This document shows, in pieces, positions 1 through 8,413 of a stretch of DNA of 64,000 bases; positions within the stretch are counted from its first letter, which is position 1; each line of letters opens with the position of its first letter. This DNA is from Salinicoccus sesuvii. GTDB taxonomy: Bacteria > Bacillota > Bacilli > Staphylococcales > Salinicoccaceae. The translations under genes were made by a program, and so were the position numbers. A model generated the notes under the pieces. The model made no database searches. It had not been told where the DNA came from and saw only the letters and a program-made list of their open reading frames with translations. The DNA lies in assembly GCF_042648145.1 (NCBI RefSeq), contig NZ_JBHRWV010000007.1, forward strand, positions 124,001 through 188,000, in the 5' to 3' direction.

Positions 1-166
1 AAATTGCGCTGACAATAAATACCCATTCGATGCGCTCAATCCCTAGAATCGCACTAACAGCCACCGCAACAACTCCTAATAGAAAATGGATGATGAAATG
101 ATTGTCTTTGAAGACCAGCCAGCGTATGCCCATCATGGCATACTTGAATCTATTGAGCTGCTTCAT
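1..166 (-). CDS. dgkA: Diacylglycerol/undecaprenol kinase, DgkA family (N-terminal part, runs off window)
   Basis: Only the first 55 codons are present; the gene continues beyond position 1. The product starts MKQLNRFKYAMMGIRWL, and the visible part shows the family pattern: an amphipathic FK-A-GI segment, a KDNHFIIHF stretch, then a hydrophobic helix (about residues 26-42). In Gram-positive bacteria this small membrane enzyme phosphorylates undecaprenol, recycling the lipid carrier of wall synthesis. The start lies one base after the ybeY stop codon, so the two are surely co-transcribed. The order ybeY-dgkA is standard in Firmicutes, which supports the call. The ATP-binding half cannot be seen. 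Confidence 0.85.
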   Translation of the reverse strand, partial: MKQLNRFKYAMMGIRWLVFKDNHFIIHFLLGVVAVAVSAILGIERIEWVFIVSAI

Positions 167-167
167 C

Positions 168-632
168 TTAATCTTCTCTGGTGACACCGAAAGCTGTGAG
201 TATCTCGTCTTGCAGATTGTTCATTTCCTTCTCTTCTTCTGATTCCATATGGTCGTATCCAAGCAGATGAAGAAATCCATGCAGACTGAGAAACATTAAT
301 TCGCGTTTATAGCTATGTCCGTAATCTTGAGCTTGCTCACTCGCACGATCCGTACAGATAATGATGTCTCCGAGGGTACGTAATGCCTCTTCGTGAATCA
401 CGTTGTCCTCCTCGTCCTCCATCGCGAAACTGATGACATCCGTTACTGCATCTTTATCTCTGTAATCTCGATTGATAGTGCGAATCTCCTCTTGGTCAAC
501 GAACGAAATGCTGACTTCCGCATCGTCCGCTTCTTCGAGATGGTCATATGCGAACTGGATCAGTGATTCGATCTCGTTCTTCTCTTGCTCGTTGACAAAG
601 CCATCTTCATCCAGAAAATCGATAGTGATCAA
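168..632 (-). CDS. ybeY: Endoribonuclease YbeY (rRNA maturation factor)
   Basis: This zinc-dependent single-strand endoribonuclease takes part in 16S rRNA 3'-end maturation and ribosome quality control. The hallmark metal site HGFLHLLGYDH is present near residue 120, with three histidines as ligands, and the YRDKDAVTDVISF stretch is also typical. I place the start at a TTG (632). The GTG at 641 is fused to the GGAG ribosome binding site, whereas the TTG sits 8 bases downstream of it and gives MITIDFLDEDG, which matches how family members begin. With this start there is a 5-base gap to the phoH stop. The length is 154 residues, normal for the family. Confidence 0.93.
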   Translation of the reverse strand: MITIDFLDEDGFVNEQEKNEIESLIQFAYDHLEEADDAEVSISFVDQEEIRTINRDYRDKDAVTDVISFAMEDEEDNVIHEEALRTLGDIIICTDRASEQAQDYGHSYKRELMFLSLHGFLHLLGYDHMESEEEKEMNNLQDEILTAFGVTRED

Positions 633-637
633 GTATC

Positions 638-1582
638 TCACTCCTTTTCATATGCTTTTATGATTTTAGATACAAGTGGATGACGTACAACGTCGGACTC
701 ATCCATTTTATTTATAGAGATACCATTCACATTATTCAACAGGCGCACTGACTCCACAAGACCACTTTTCGTGGAACCTGGAAGGTCGATCTGAGTCTCG
801 TCTCCTGTAACCACCATCTTCGAACCGAAACCGAGGCGTGTTAAAAACATTTTCATCTGCATCTCAGTTGTGTTTTGCGCTTCATCGAGAATAACGAACG
901 CCTCGTTCAATGTTCGGCCACGCATGTAAGCAAGTGGTGCAACCTCTATAACGCCCCGTTCAATCAGACGGTCTGTCTGCTCTGCTCCGAGGACAGTATG
1001 GAGGCCGTCGTACAGCGGTCTCAAGTAAGGATCAACCTTTTCCTTTAAATCACCCGGCAAGAAACCGAGGTTCTCTCCTGCTTCGACAGCAGGACGTGTG
1101 AGAACGATGCGTTTCACACTGTTCTCACGAAGCATTTGGCATGCCAAAACTACCGCAAGAAACGTCTTGCCGGTGCCTGCCGGACCAATGCCGAAAGTCA
1201 GATCGGTTCGCTTAATATTTTCGATATAGAGGCGTTGTCCAGTCGTCTTGGCACGGATGCCTTTGCCTTTGACGTCCCGGGCGATTTCTTCATTATAAAG
1301 ATCTGCCAGATACTCGATTGTACCTTTTCTGGCCATCATTGCAGCAGACTGGACATCCCTAAGATTGATGGACATCCCTCTCTGAATGATCTTCAGCAGA
1401 TTGATCAGCACATCTTCTGTCAATTCGACATTTTCATCGCTCTCACCGTCCACGGTGATCTCATTGCCGAGTGTATGAATGGTGACATCAAATTCCTCTT
1501 CCAGAAATGTAATGTGCTGATCGTTTGCACCGATAAGTGCCTGAGCCTCTTCCAGGCTATCGATATTTATAATATTAGGCAT
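638..1582 (-). CDS. phoH: PhoH family NTPase
   Basis: The 314-residue protein has a PhoH-type P-loop ATPase domain. The Walker A motif GPAGTGKT lies near residue 135 and the Walker B region FVILDEAQN near residue 230, followed by a TGDETQIDLP segment typical of the superfamily-1-like PhoH core. The N-terminal 100 residues form the KH-like region seen in PhoH-L proteins. The family's biochemical role is not fully settled; linkage to ybeY suggests RNA metabolism. A GGGGA site lies 6 bases before the ATG. Upstream there is a 260-bp spacer and then an unrelated gene on the other strand, whereas in related genomes floA and a small gene lie here. Confidence 0.93.
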   Translation of the reverse strand: MPNIINIDSLEEAQALIGANDQHITFLEEEFDVTIHTLGNEITVDGESDENVELTEDVLINLLKIIQRGMSINLRDVQSAAMMARKGTIEYLADLYNEEIARDVKGKGIRAKTTGQRLYIENIKRTDLTFGIGPAGTGKTFLAVVLACQMLRENSVKRIVLTRPAVEAGENLGFLPGDLKEKVDPYLRPLYDGLHTVLGAEQTDRLIERGVIEVAPLAYMRGRTLNEAFVILDEAQNTTEMQMKMFLTRLGFGSKMVVTGDETQIDLPGSTKSGLVESVRLLNNVNGISINKMDESDVVRHPLVSKIIKAYEKE

Positions 1583-1793
1583 GCATAATCCCCTTTTATC
1601 AAAGTCTCTTTCTCATTAAATTTACCACTAAGACACTGCTACTGCAACGAATTAATGCGGTTGTCAAGCGAGTTCATAAGTAAATGCGCACCTCTCTAGC
1701 CCATAGTCCAGTGATACTATATTGTGCATCTATCGAAAGATTTACGTAAGGAAAACGATTATCTGGCCACTGCAGATGTCATACAAAGGTGTA

Positions 1794-1825
1794 TTTTTAC
1801 CACTTTAATGGTATGATGGTAAAAA
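1794..1825 (+). promoter_or_regulatory. Inverted repeat over the putative promoter of the VOC gene
   Basis: The arms TTTTTACCA (1794-1802) and TGGTAAAAA (1817-1825) are perfect inverted repeats. They enclose a nested repeat TACCA-CTTTAA-TGGTA and a TATGAT hexamer at 1812-1817 that could be the -10 box. The site ends only a few bases before the ribosome binding site of the gene at 1844. The position suggests an operator, but no regulator was identified. Confidence 0.45.
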
Positions 1826-1843
1826 AGTAGGGAGATGAATGAC

Positions 1844-2752
1844 ATGGAAAACCAGCTTATTGTTCCGCATCTGTGGTTCGACACGCAAGCAGAAGCAGCA
1901 GTCGATTTCTACACTTCCATATTTCCGAAATCAAAAAAACATATGAATGCTTTCCTGGAGGATACACCTTCAGGTGATACTCCACTATATTCATTCGAGC
2001 TTATAAACTATAAATTCATGGCAATCAGTGCAGGTCCCTACTTCCTGTTTAATCCATCCATCTCATTCACGCTCAATTTCAATTCTATATCAGATATGGC
2101 AGCCAATGAAGCACTTGAAACCACTTGGAACAAATTAATAGACGGCGGGACGGCATTGATGCCTCTTGACTCCTATCCCTTCAGCAGTAAATATGGATGG
2201 GTACAAGATAAATATGGCATCACTTGGCAATTGATGCTCTCGGAACATCCAGAACAAACTCGAGCAAACATTGTTCCGACCCTGATGTTCGTAGGAAATA
2301 ACTACGGAAGTGCTAAAGAAGCGATTGAGTACTACGTTTCTGTCTTCAAAGATTCCGAAATTGGGGATATTGCCTATTATCCGGCTGATCACTCGCCTCA
2401 CCAAGAAGGCACCGTTATGCATGGTAGTTTCAAGCTAGGCGGGCAATGGTTTTCTGTTATGGACAGCGCTTTGGAACATAATTTCAGTTTTAATGAAGCG
2501 ATATCCCTCATCGTCCAATGCAGCGATCAGCAAGAAATAGACTACTATTGGGAAAGATTGTCGTTCGTTCCGGAAAGTGAACAATGTGGCTGGTTGAAGG
2601 ATAAATTCGGTGTTTCGTGGCAGATTTATCCGACAGTTATGGAGGAGATGCTGAGAACTGGCTCAAAAGAGCAAATAAACAGAGTGACGCAAACCTTTTT
2701 AAAAATGAAGAAGTTCGATATTGCTACTTTGGAAAAAGCATACAGAGGATAA
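1844..2752 (+). CDS. Two-domain VOC/PhnB-like protein
   Basis: The protein (302 residues) contains two tandem vicinal-oxygen-chelate units of the PhnB / 3-demethylubiquinone methyltransferase-like type. The first begins PHLWFDTQAEAAVDFY and the second PTLMFVGNNYGSAKEAIEYY about 145 residues later. Both repeat units carry the closing pattern YG(I/V)(T/S)WQ (DKYGITWQL and DKFGVSWQI). Family members are mostly uncharacterised, some being linked to antibiotic binding. An ATG at 1835 abuts the GGGAG site, so I prefer the ATG at 1844, which has proper 9-base spacing. The substrate cannot be inferred. The gene ends in a strong terminator. Confidence 0.8.
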   Translation: MENQLIVPHLWFDTQAEAAVDFYTSIFPKSKKHMNAFLEDTPSGDTPLYSFELINYKFMAISAGPYFLFNPSISFTLNFNSISDMAANEALETTWNKLIDGGTALMPLDSYPFSSKYGWVQDKYGITWQLMLSEHPEQTRANIVPTLMFVGNNYGSAKEAIEYYVSVFKDSEIGDIAYYPADHSPHQEGTVMHGSFKLGGQWFSVMDSALEHNFSFNEAISLIVQCSDQQEIDYYWERLSFVPESEQCGWLKDKFGVSWQIYPTVMEEMLRTGSKEQINRVTQTFLKMKKFDIATLEKAYRG

Positions 2753-2756
2753 ACCG

Positions 2757-2792
2757 AAGGCCAGCAGATCACAATCTTCTGCTGGCCTTTTT
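2757..2792 (+). terminator. Rho-independent terminator of the VOC gene
   Basis: The arms GGCCAGCAGA and TCTGCTGGCC are separated by a short loop and followed by TTTTT on the plus strand. The site lies between convergent genes and may also slow transcription from the other side, though no U-run is present in that direction. Confidence 0.85.
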
Positions 2793-2798
2793 ATCTAC

Positions 2799-3233
2799 TT
2801 ATATCCTTTTATGAAAAGAGATCGTGCGTTCGATTTCTTTGAAACCAAGATGATGGTGCATCTCTATACTTGTCTCATTATCAAGCAAACAGTCACTTCC
2901 GAAATCGGAAGCCCCTTTTTCTCTCCCCCACTGTTCACATGCTTCGACAAGTTTTCTTGCATACCCTTTACACCGATGACATTCCTCAACATAGATGCCT
3001 TCAAGAAAAGCGACTGGAGAGTTGCTTGCACCTGCAACGTAGTCGATACGGAGACTGCAGTGGGCAAAGCCGACTACAGTTCTACTTATCTCTGCAATAA
3101 ATACTGAGTCGTTGTCTGCTTGAATATACCTTTTGAAGTCGTTTTCCAGCTCTTGATCGCTATGACCGGGCCAGAGTTTGATGGCAAGTGCCAAGAGCGC
3201 CTTTACGTCTTCTTGTTGGGCATGTCGGATCAT
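2799..3233 (-). CDS. GNAT acetyltransferase, aminoglycoside 6'-N-acetyltransferase-like
   Basis: This is a 144-residue single-domain GNAT protein. The acetyl-CoA-binding motif A region reads FLEGIYVEECHRCKGYARKL (residues 75-94), with the pyrophosphate loop RCKGYA. The LWPGHS start region and the DNETSIEMHHHLGF tail resemble the AAC(6')-I group, whose members acetylate the 6' amino group of aminoglycosides. Many chromosomal relatives have other substrates, so resistance is not claimed. The ATG overlaps the stop of the upstream AhpD-like gene (ATGA), so the two are translationally coupled. Confidence 0.8.
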   Translation of the reverse strand: MIRHAQQEDVKALLALAIKLWPGHSDQELENDFKRYIQADNDSVFIAEISRTVVGFAHCSLRIDYVAGASNSPVAFLEGIYVEECHRCKGYARKLVEACEQWGREKGASDFGSDCLLDNETSIEMHHHLGFKEIERTISFHKRI

Positions 3234-3574
3234 TGGTTTTCCATGGCATCATCATATGCCTGAAGCGCTTTGCCACCGTATACGCTACCAGGTCCGCCTC
3301 CCATTACAATGGCAACACCAGCAATTTCGGCGATTTCATCACGCGAGGCACCGAGTTTGATGAGCTTATTGACGTGATTGCCGATGCAGCCTTCACACTT
3401 ATCTGCGATTGCGTAAGACAGAGCTGCAAACTCTTTAGTTTTTTTATCAAGTGCACCGGGCGCATAAGCAGCATCCTGAAGATCTTTGAAACTTTTCATC
3501 GTATCTGGAATACTTTTCTGAAGTCTTTTCGTATTGCCTTGGGCCGTCGTATTAATTTCATTGAAATGTGCCAT
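3230..3574 (-). CDS. Carboxymuconolactone decarboxylase / AhpD-like protein
   Basis: The 114-residue all-helical protein carries the AhpD-type redox motif CEGCIGNHV near residue 63 (CxxC with a histidine four residues on). The preceding KEFAALSYAIADK and the following IKLGASRDEI are typical of the CMD family. AhpD-like proteins act as thiol-dependent peroxidase partners, while others are decarboxylases; the CxxC supports the former. A good AAGGTGA site precedes the ATG. The gene is translationally coupled to the acetyltransferase downstream. The natural reductant is unknown. Confidence 0.85.
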   Translation of the reverse strand: MAHFNEINTTAQGNTKRLQKSIPDTMKSFKDLQDAAYAPGALDKKTKEFAALSYAIADKCEGCIGNHVNKLIKLGASRDEIAEIAGVAIVMGGGPGSVYGGKALQAYDDAMENQ

Positions 3575-3700
3575 CTTCTCACCTTTTCCTTAGATTATTT
3601 TTTCCCGGTATATTTGCTTGTAGGGCGTTCAATGGTTGGATATTTGACGCTTGTCATAACTATATCAAGAAAAGTGAGTATAATTCACCTCATTCAGACC

Positions 3701-4429
3701 CTAAACAACTACAATTAGCAGCATGACTGTCCAGACGGTCACCCAAGTGGCGTGGATAATTTCTAATATACCGATCTGTTTCATTTTCCATTCCCGTCCA
3801 TATACCAAAATCGCGCGGAGCAAACTGAAGAGGAATGCCAATCCGAGTATCCAGTGTGCCAAGAGCATTACGGTAAACACTATTACATGATATAAAAATG
3901 ATGCGATTTGATACTTGGGATTTTTCTTTTCCCGGACCATCGTCTTGACGAACAAAGCAGTACTCGTAAAGAACAAGGCGCTGAGTACAATCACAAACAT
4001 TACAGGCCAACTGAATGTGTGTAGGTTGAGGAAAGCAATGCCGCCTCCCCCGATGCTGAAAATTATGATGGCGGAAAGATCATTGATAATATTCCGTTCA
4101 TTCTTCTGGTAAGAGAAGTAGGCATTCACTGCGCCAAAGGGCAGCATTGCTAAAAAGAAGTAGAAGATACGGTATTCGATAACCAATGGATAGATAAACA
4201 GCACTACGGACAATAAAAAGAACAAACTTGCCGCGTATAGATAGCCATATGTATTCTTGCGGCGCTTTTTGATGAAGAACAATATGTGGTCGGCCATGAA
4301 GAACATCATCAGCCAGCCCAACATGTAACTCAGCTGAGCCGGATGAAACCCACCTGCCGCAATACCGATAAGGAGCGGCATGAAAACCATCGCCCATGCA
4401 CCATGTTGATTCTGCTTCTTAAATTTCAT
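3701..4429 (-). CDS. YwiC-like integral membrane protein
   Basis: About 242 residues with seven to eight hydrophobic segments. The N-terminus MKFKKQNQHGAWAMVFMPLL carries the QHGAWAM signature of the YwiC-like family (unknown function; in Bacillus the founding gene lies near the nitrate respiration genes). The open frame extends upstream to 4513, but a GAGGTGA site 5 bases before the ATG at 4429 and the family N-terminus fix the start. It stands alone between spacers, so context gives no role. Confidence 0.75.
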   Translation of the reverse strand: MKFKKQNQHGAWAMVFMPLLIGIAAGGFHPAQLSYMLGWLMMFFMADHILFFIKKRRKNTYGYLYAASLFFLLSVVLFIYPLVIEYRIFYFFLAMLPFGAVNAYFSYQKNERNIINDLSAIIIFSIGGGGIAFLNLHTFSWPVMFVIVLSALFFTSTALFVKTMVREKKNPKYQIASFLYHVIVFTVMLLAHWILGLAFLFSLLRAILVYGREWKMKQIGILEIIHATWVTVWTVMLLIVVV

Positions 4430-4511
4430 ACTATCACCTCTTAACTTCATGATAGAACAAGTGTCAGAGGAGGTACAGGAAGGGAAACGACATTTTTGTG
4501 AATAAATAAAC

Positions 4512-4536
4512 AAGGGCTGTCCAACGGACAGCCCTT
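4512..4536 (-). terminator. Terminator after the CxxC zinc-ribbon membrane gene
   Basis: GGGCTGTCC and GGACAGCCC form a 9-bp stem with a three-base loop. On the minus strand it is followed by TTGTTTATT, only a moderate U-tract. Confidence 0.7.
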
Positions 4537-4555
4537 AATATATATTCAATTGTAT

Positions 4556-4867
4556 TTAGTAGAAACTTTGATGACCTATGTCCGCCTCGCTGACGAGCTC
4601 TATTGTAAATATATGGATAATTCCAATTACAATGAACGTAGCGAAAATCAATATTGACATGGCCATGATCGGAATATCAAAGAAAGCAGGAATGAGCATC
4701 AGCAGTGGTATAAGCATCATAATCATCAGACTGCGTTCCCTGTATCTATCAGACAGATACTGCATTTGACCGCATGATGGACACTCCATACCGGGACTCA
4801 GCGTAGTGCATCGCTTGAGCACTGCTCTTATGTTCCAACTTTCATGACAACTGCTACAGCGTATCAA
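4556..4867 (-). CDS. Small membrane protein with N-terminal CxxC-20-CxxC zinc ribbon
   Basis: The product has CSSC near its start, CPSC about 25 residues later, and then two transmembrane helices (about residues 48-65 and 70-90). This is the arrangement of the TIGR04104-type 'cxxc_20_cxxc' family of unknown function. I choose a TTG at 4867 because AAAGGAGAGG lies 7 bases upstream. It gives MIRCSSC, so the first zinc knuckle begins at residue 4 as in family members; the ATG at 4897 has no good site. Zinc binding is inferred from the four cysteines. Confidence 0.7.
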   Translation of the reverse strand: MIRCSSCHESWNIRAVLKRCTTLSPGMECPSCGQMQYLSDRYRERSLMIMMLIPLLMLIPAFFDIPIMAMSILIFATFIVIGIIHIFTIELVSEADIGHQSFY

Positions 4868-4983
4868 AATACCTCTCCTTTTCCAAAGTGGCAACATCGT
4901 CTATGCGTTCCACCTGGTCGAAACATTATGCCATAGGATTATTGAAAATACAATACACATGCTGCTGTCCACTAATGTATCTG

Positions 4984-5229
4984 TTAGGCGCTTACTGCAA
5001 ACCGTCTAAAAAGAATGTAACTGACACTAAGTGCAATCATTCCAGAAATAAGTACAGGTATTGTCGTGAATCCACTATAAATAACAAGGGTCGCTTCATT
5101 CTGACCCGCAGCCGCCCACGGATCGCTGACCATAGTAGGCATGAATAATGTAGAAATCATGTTGACTATAAACAAACTGACTAAGAATATTGCTATGAAA
5201 CTGGACATTACAGCTAAATACTGTTTCAT
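4984..5229 (-). CDS. Small two-helix membrane protein of unknown function
   Basis: About 81 residues with two strongly hydrophobic segments (residues 6-26 and 50-70) separated by a polar linker containing DPWAAAGQNEAT. I do not recognise a family. It begins shortly downstream of topB on the same strand, so it is probably a distal gene of that transcript. The ATG at 5229 is preferred over one at 5238 because GTGAG is then 9 bases upstream. It is supported by frame length, membrane pattern and position only. Confidence 0.55.
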   Translation of the reverse strand: MKQYLAVMSSFIAIFLVSLFIVNMISTLFMPTMVSDPWAAAGQNEATLVIYSGFTTIPVLISGMIALSVSYILFRRFAVSA

Positions 5230-5244
5230 TGAAATCATCTCACT

Positions 5245-7431
5245 TTACTGTTTATCAAGGTTCAATGCTTTTAGCTTTTCGGCCAATGCATTGTTAATCG
5301 GCGCCTCGGCTTCTTGTTCTTTCATATATTTGTTAACAGTGCGCTTGTCGACTTTACCGCGCCCTTCTTTTTTTCTTCTCGCCTCAAATGCAGAAAGTTT
5401 TTCTCTATGGCCACATCTGCACGTAAAGATCTGACCTTCTCCTTCTCCGCTCAAAGTCATCTTCTTTTTACATTTTGGACAGCGTGCATTGGTCACTCTG
5501 GCTACATTTTTACGATGCCCACATTCTCTATCTTGGCAAACCAGCATCTTACCCTTTTTACCATTGACTTCAAGGAGCGGTTTACCGCAATCAGGACATG
5601 ACTTGCCAGAGATATTATCGTGCTTATACTTCTTGTCACTATTTTTAATTTCCTTTGTAATCTCTTTGGTGTGCGACTGCATTTCCTCAATGAATACCGA
5701 TTTTTTAAGACGGCCTTTGGCAATACTTTCAAGTTTCTGTTCCCACACTGCGGTTGTTGCAGGTGATCGGAGCGCATCTGGTACAAGGTCCAAAAGCTGC
5801 TTCCCTTTTGAAGTAATTCTGATTGATTGACCGTTCTTCTCGATCATGAATGAATTAAAGAGCTTATCAATGATATCTGCACGTGTTGCTACCGTTCCAA
5901 GACCACCAGTGGAATCCAATATTTCTTTTAATTTCCGGTCCTGTACTTCCATGTATTTCGCAGGGTTTTCCATGGCCGAAAGTAACGTTGCTTCAGTAAA
6001 ACGTGCAGGTGCTTTTGTCTGACCACTTGTCCCATTGATGTGCTTTACATTAAGGACATCCCCCTTTTTAAGTTGGGGGAGCTGCTGATCTTTAATATCA
6101 TCCTGCACGTCGTCTTCATAATTGTTCGAATATGCAGCTCGCCAGCCTTCTTTTTGAACGGTTTTACCTCTGGCAGTGAACACTTCCTTGTCAGCTCTAG
6201 CTTTTACAGTGACTTGCTCGAATTCATGTGCCGGTAAGAGGACTGCAAGGAACCTTTTGACGATTAGATCGTATAGCTTCCGCTCTTTTTCATTGAAGTC
6301 GCTTATATGCACATGATTTTCAGTCGGAATGATGGCATGGTGATCACTGACTTTAGTGTCATCGACAAACGATTTATTGCTCTGGATTTTACCACGCAGT
6401 ATTTTTGTCGCTATGGCACGATAATTGCCGATGCCGCATGCTTTTAGCCTTTCAGTCAAAGTAGGGACGATATCCTGCGAAAGATACCTTGAGTCTGTTC
6501 TTGGGTATGTGACTACCTTATGACGTTCATATAGACCTTGAAGGACGTTCAGTGTTTCTTTAGCAGAAAACCCGAACTGCTTGTTGGCGTCACGCTGAAG
6601 TTCGGTGAGGTCGTATAGGCCGGGTGCGAAGGTTTTTTTCGGTTTTTTCTCTACAGCCTCAACCACCATTTCCTTACCGTCCGTGCTACTGGCAATGGTA
6701 TCAATTTTTTCTTTATCAAAACTTCTGTTGTTACCTTTCTCATCCTGCCATGTGAGTTTCAGTCCGTCTGCTACCACTTCAACACCGTAGTAAGTCTTTG
6801 GATTGAAGTTTCTTATCTCCTCTTCCCTGCTTTCAATCATCGCAAGTGTCGGTGTTTGAACACGACCACAGTTGAGCTGGGCATTAAATTTTGTAGTCAG
6901 TGCGCGCGACGCATTCAATCCGATATACCAGTCAGCTTCAGAACGTGCAACTGCAGCTTCGTATAGATTCTCGTAATTTTTTCCCGGTTTAAGGTTTTGG
7001 AATCCCTCTTTGATTGCTTTGTCAGTAACTGAAGAAATCCATAGGCGTTCAATTGGTTTATTCACCTTTGCTTTCTTAAGAATCCAGCGGGCAACGAGCT
7101 CCCCTTCACGACCTGCATCTGTAGCGATGATAATTTTATTGACATCTTTTCTGAGCAGTTGCGTCTTAACCGCATTAAACTGCCCCCCTGCCTTTTTAAT
7201 GACCGTCAGTCTGAGAGGATCTGGCAGCATCGGAAGATCTTCGAGCTTCCACGTTTTATATTTACTGTCATAGCTTTCAGGGTCGGCAAGCGTCACTAGG
7301 TGCCCCAAGGCCCAAGTTACAATGTAACGATCCCCTTCTATAAACCCATTTCCTTTCTTGTGACAGTTCAATACTTTTGCGATATCTCTGGCCACAGAAG
7401 GTTTTTCCGCGAGTACTACACTTTTAGACAA
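5245..7431 (-). CDS. topB: DNA topoisomerase III
   Basis: The 728-residue type IA topoisomerase relaxes negatively supercoiled DNA and decatenates replication intermediates. The Toprim domain starts VVLAEKPSVARDIAKVL, with the acidic cluster ATDAGREGEL near residue 105. The catalytic tyrosine is in VVTYPRTDSRYLS near residue 310. The C-terminus carries two Cys4 zinc ribbons (CPDCGKPLL...CQDRECG and CPKCKKK...CRCG) before a basic tail. Initiation is at a TTG with AAAGGGTGAAG upstream. Both length and domain order are usual for Firmicute TopB. Confidence 0.95.
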   Translation of the reverse strand: MSKSVVLAEKPSVARDIAKVLNCHKKGNGFIEGDRYIVTWALGHLVTLADPESYDSKYKTWKLEDLPMLPDPLRLTVIKKAGGQFNAVKTQLLRKDVNKIIIATDAGREGELVARWILKKAKVNKPIERLWISSVTDKAIKEGFQNLKPGKNYENLYEAAVARSEADWYIGLNASRALTTKFNAQLNCGRVQTPTLAMIESREEEIRNFNPKTYYGVEVVADGLKLTWQDEKGNNRSFDKEKIDTIASSTDGKEMVVEAVEKKPKKTFAPGLYDLTELQRDANKQFGFSAKETLNVLQGLYERHKVVTYPRTDSRYLSQDIVPTLTERLKACGIGNYRAIATKILRGKIQSNKSFVDDTKVSDHHAIIPTENHVHISDFNEKERKLYDLIVKRFLAVLLPAHEFEQVTVKARADKEVFTARGKTVQKEGWRAAYSNNYEDDVQDDIKDQQLPQLKKGDVLNVKHINGTSGQTKAPARFTEATLLSAMENPAKYMEVQDRKLKEILDSTGGLGTVATRADIIDKLFNSFMIEKNGQSIRITSKGKQLLDLVPDALRSPATTAVWEQKLESIAKGRLKKSVFIEEMQSHTKEITKEIKNSDKKYKHDNISGKSCPDCGKPLLEVNGKKGKMLVCQDRECGHRKNVARVTNARCPKCKKKMTLSGEGEGQIFTCRCGHREKLSAFEARRKKEGRGKVDKRTVNKYMKEQEAEAPINNALAEKLKALNLDKQ

Positions 7432-7480
7432 ACAACTTCACCCTTTCAAAATCAAAACACTTTTGTAAGCCATTATACAG

Positions 7481-7508
7481 AAAAAACCAGAGGATGTTCA
7501 TCCCCTGG
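7481..7508 (-). terminator. Terminator between the YidJ-like gene and topB
   Basis: The hairpin CCAGGGGATG / CATCCTCTGG on the minus strand has a three-base loop and is followed by TTTTTT. It ends transcription of the small GNAT gene before topB. Confidence 0.85.
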
Positions 7509-7518
7509 TATAAAATCA

Positions 7519-7791
7519 TTATTTAATTAGTTGGTTCATATTGTCATCTTTCTCCATTACATCTTTGGCAAATGGACAAAGGGGCACGATCTTCTTATCT
7601 TCTTGCTTAGCGAATTCGACCATTGTCTCTACAAGCTGAGTGCCGACCCCTTGTCCTTCCAGTTCATCATTGACGTGAGTTTCCTCGATGACGTAGTCTC
7701 CATCATCATCTACACTGTAGACAATTTTTGCGTCTGGATTTAGTTCATCTTCCCCGACAAAAAATAAGTTGTCACCTTTTTTAATATCCAT
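7519..7791 (-). CDS. Short GNAT-fold acetyltransferase (YidJ/YjdJ-like)
   Basis: This 90-residue protein is a minimal GNAT domain. It has IEETHVNDELEGQGVGTQLV (motif A, with the QGVGTQ loop) and CPFAKDVMEK near the C-terminus. These features define the short Gcn5-related group that includes YidJ, whose substrate is unknown. A perfect AGGAGG site precedes the ATG. It is monocistronic between a terminator and a divergent neighbour. Confidence 0.8.
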   Translation of the reverse strand: MDIKKGDNLFFVGEDELNPDAKIVYSVDDDGDYVIEETHVNDELEGQGVGTQLVETMVEFAKQEDKKIVPLCPFAKDVMEKDDNMNQLIK

Positions 7792-7921
7792 ATCTATTTC
7801 CTCCTGTTACATTTTCGTATAGTTGTTAATAGACGTTCTCAAGTATTTCAAACATATAACTGAACTCTCCTGGAGATACTTTGTGTTAGACTAGAAAAAA
7901 ACCTACTTTTGGAGGATAAGA

Positions 7922-8413
7922 ATGAATACCTCGCTGATCATTGCCTACATTGTCGTCTTTTTACTTTCCGCAGTCCCTCTATTTGAAGCATTTGTCGTGG
8001 TGCCTGTTGGCATTCTTGGGGGTATGAACTTCACGATGACACTAATCATCGGTGTCCTGGGTAATCTTGTGACCCTACTGCTGCTTATTGTGCTGGTCGA
8101 CCGCATAAAGCAATGGTACCTTGAACGCCAGAAGCAAAAAGGCCAGGAGAAGAGCAGGAAGTCACAACGTGCAGAAAAAATCTGGAACCGATTCGGGCTA
8201 CCTGGTCTCGCACTTATCGGTCCCTTTTTTGTGGGCAGCCACTTCACTGCACTGATGGCTTTAATGCTTGGGGGCAGTCAGAAAGCAACTTTTCTATGGG
8301 TGACAATCAGTGTCATTGCATGGACACTCGGTTTATCCCTTCTTGTACTCTTCGGTGTGGACTTCATGAATCTTGAAGATCGCCAATTCTTGAGCAGATT
8401 TATAGAAGATTAA
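7922..8413 (+). CDS. Small multidrug export / DedA-like membrane protein
   Basis: A 163-residue protein with about four to five membrane segments. The first is an N-terminal helix followed by VPLFEAFVVVPVGILGG, and GLALIGPFFVGSHFTALMAL lies near residue 105. This is the pattern of the small multi-drug export family (PF06695), for which direct transport evidence is scant. A basic cytoplasmic loop (residues 62-88) lies between the halves. It has an ideal TTGGAGGA site. The stop codon lies at the base of a strong terminator shared with the convergent gene. Confidence 0.75.
   Translation: MNTSLIIAYIVVFLLSAVPLFEAFVVVPVGILGGMNFTMTLIIGVLGNLVTLLLLIVLVDRIKQWYLERQKQKGQEKSRKSQRAEKIWNRFGLPGLALIGPFFVGSHFTALMALMLGGSQKATFLWVTISVIAWTLGLSLLVLFGVDFMNLEDRQFLSRFIED

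Noticed and set aside
2721..3107. 128-codon plus-strand frame across the acetyltransferase gene
   Set aside because: Lies antisense to a well-supported GNAT gene, begins inside the end of the VOC gene and has no start signal.
2799..3233. Calling the acetyltransferase a resistance gene
   Set aside because: Similarity to AAC(6') is at motif level only; many chromosomal GNATs of this group have other substrates.
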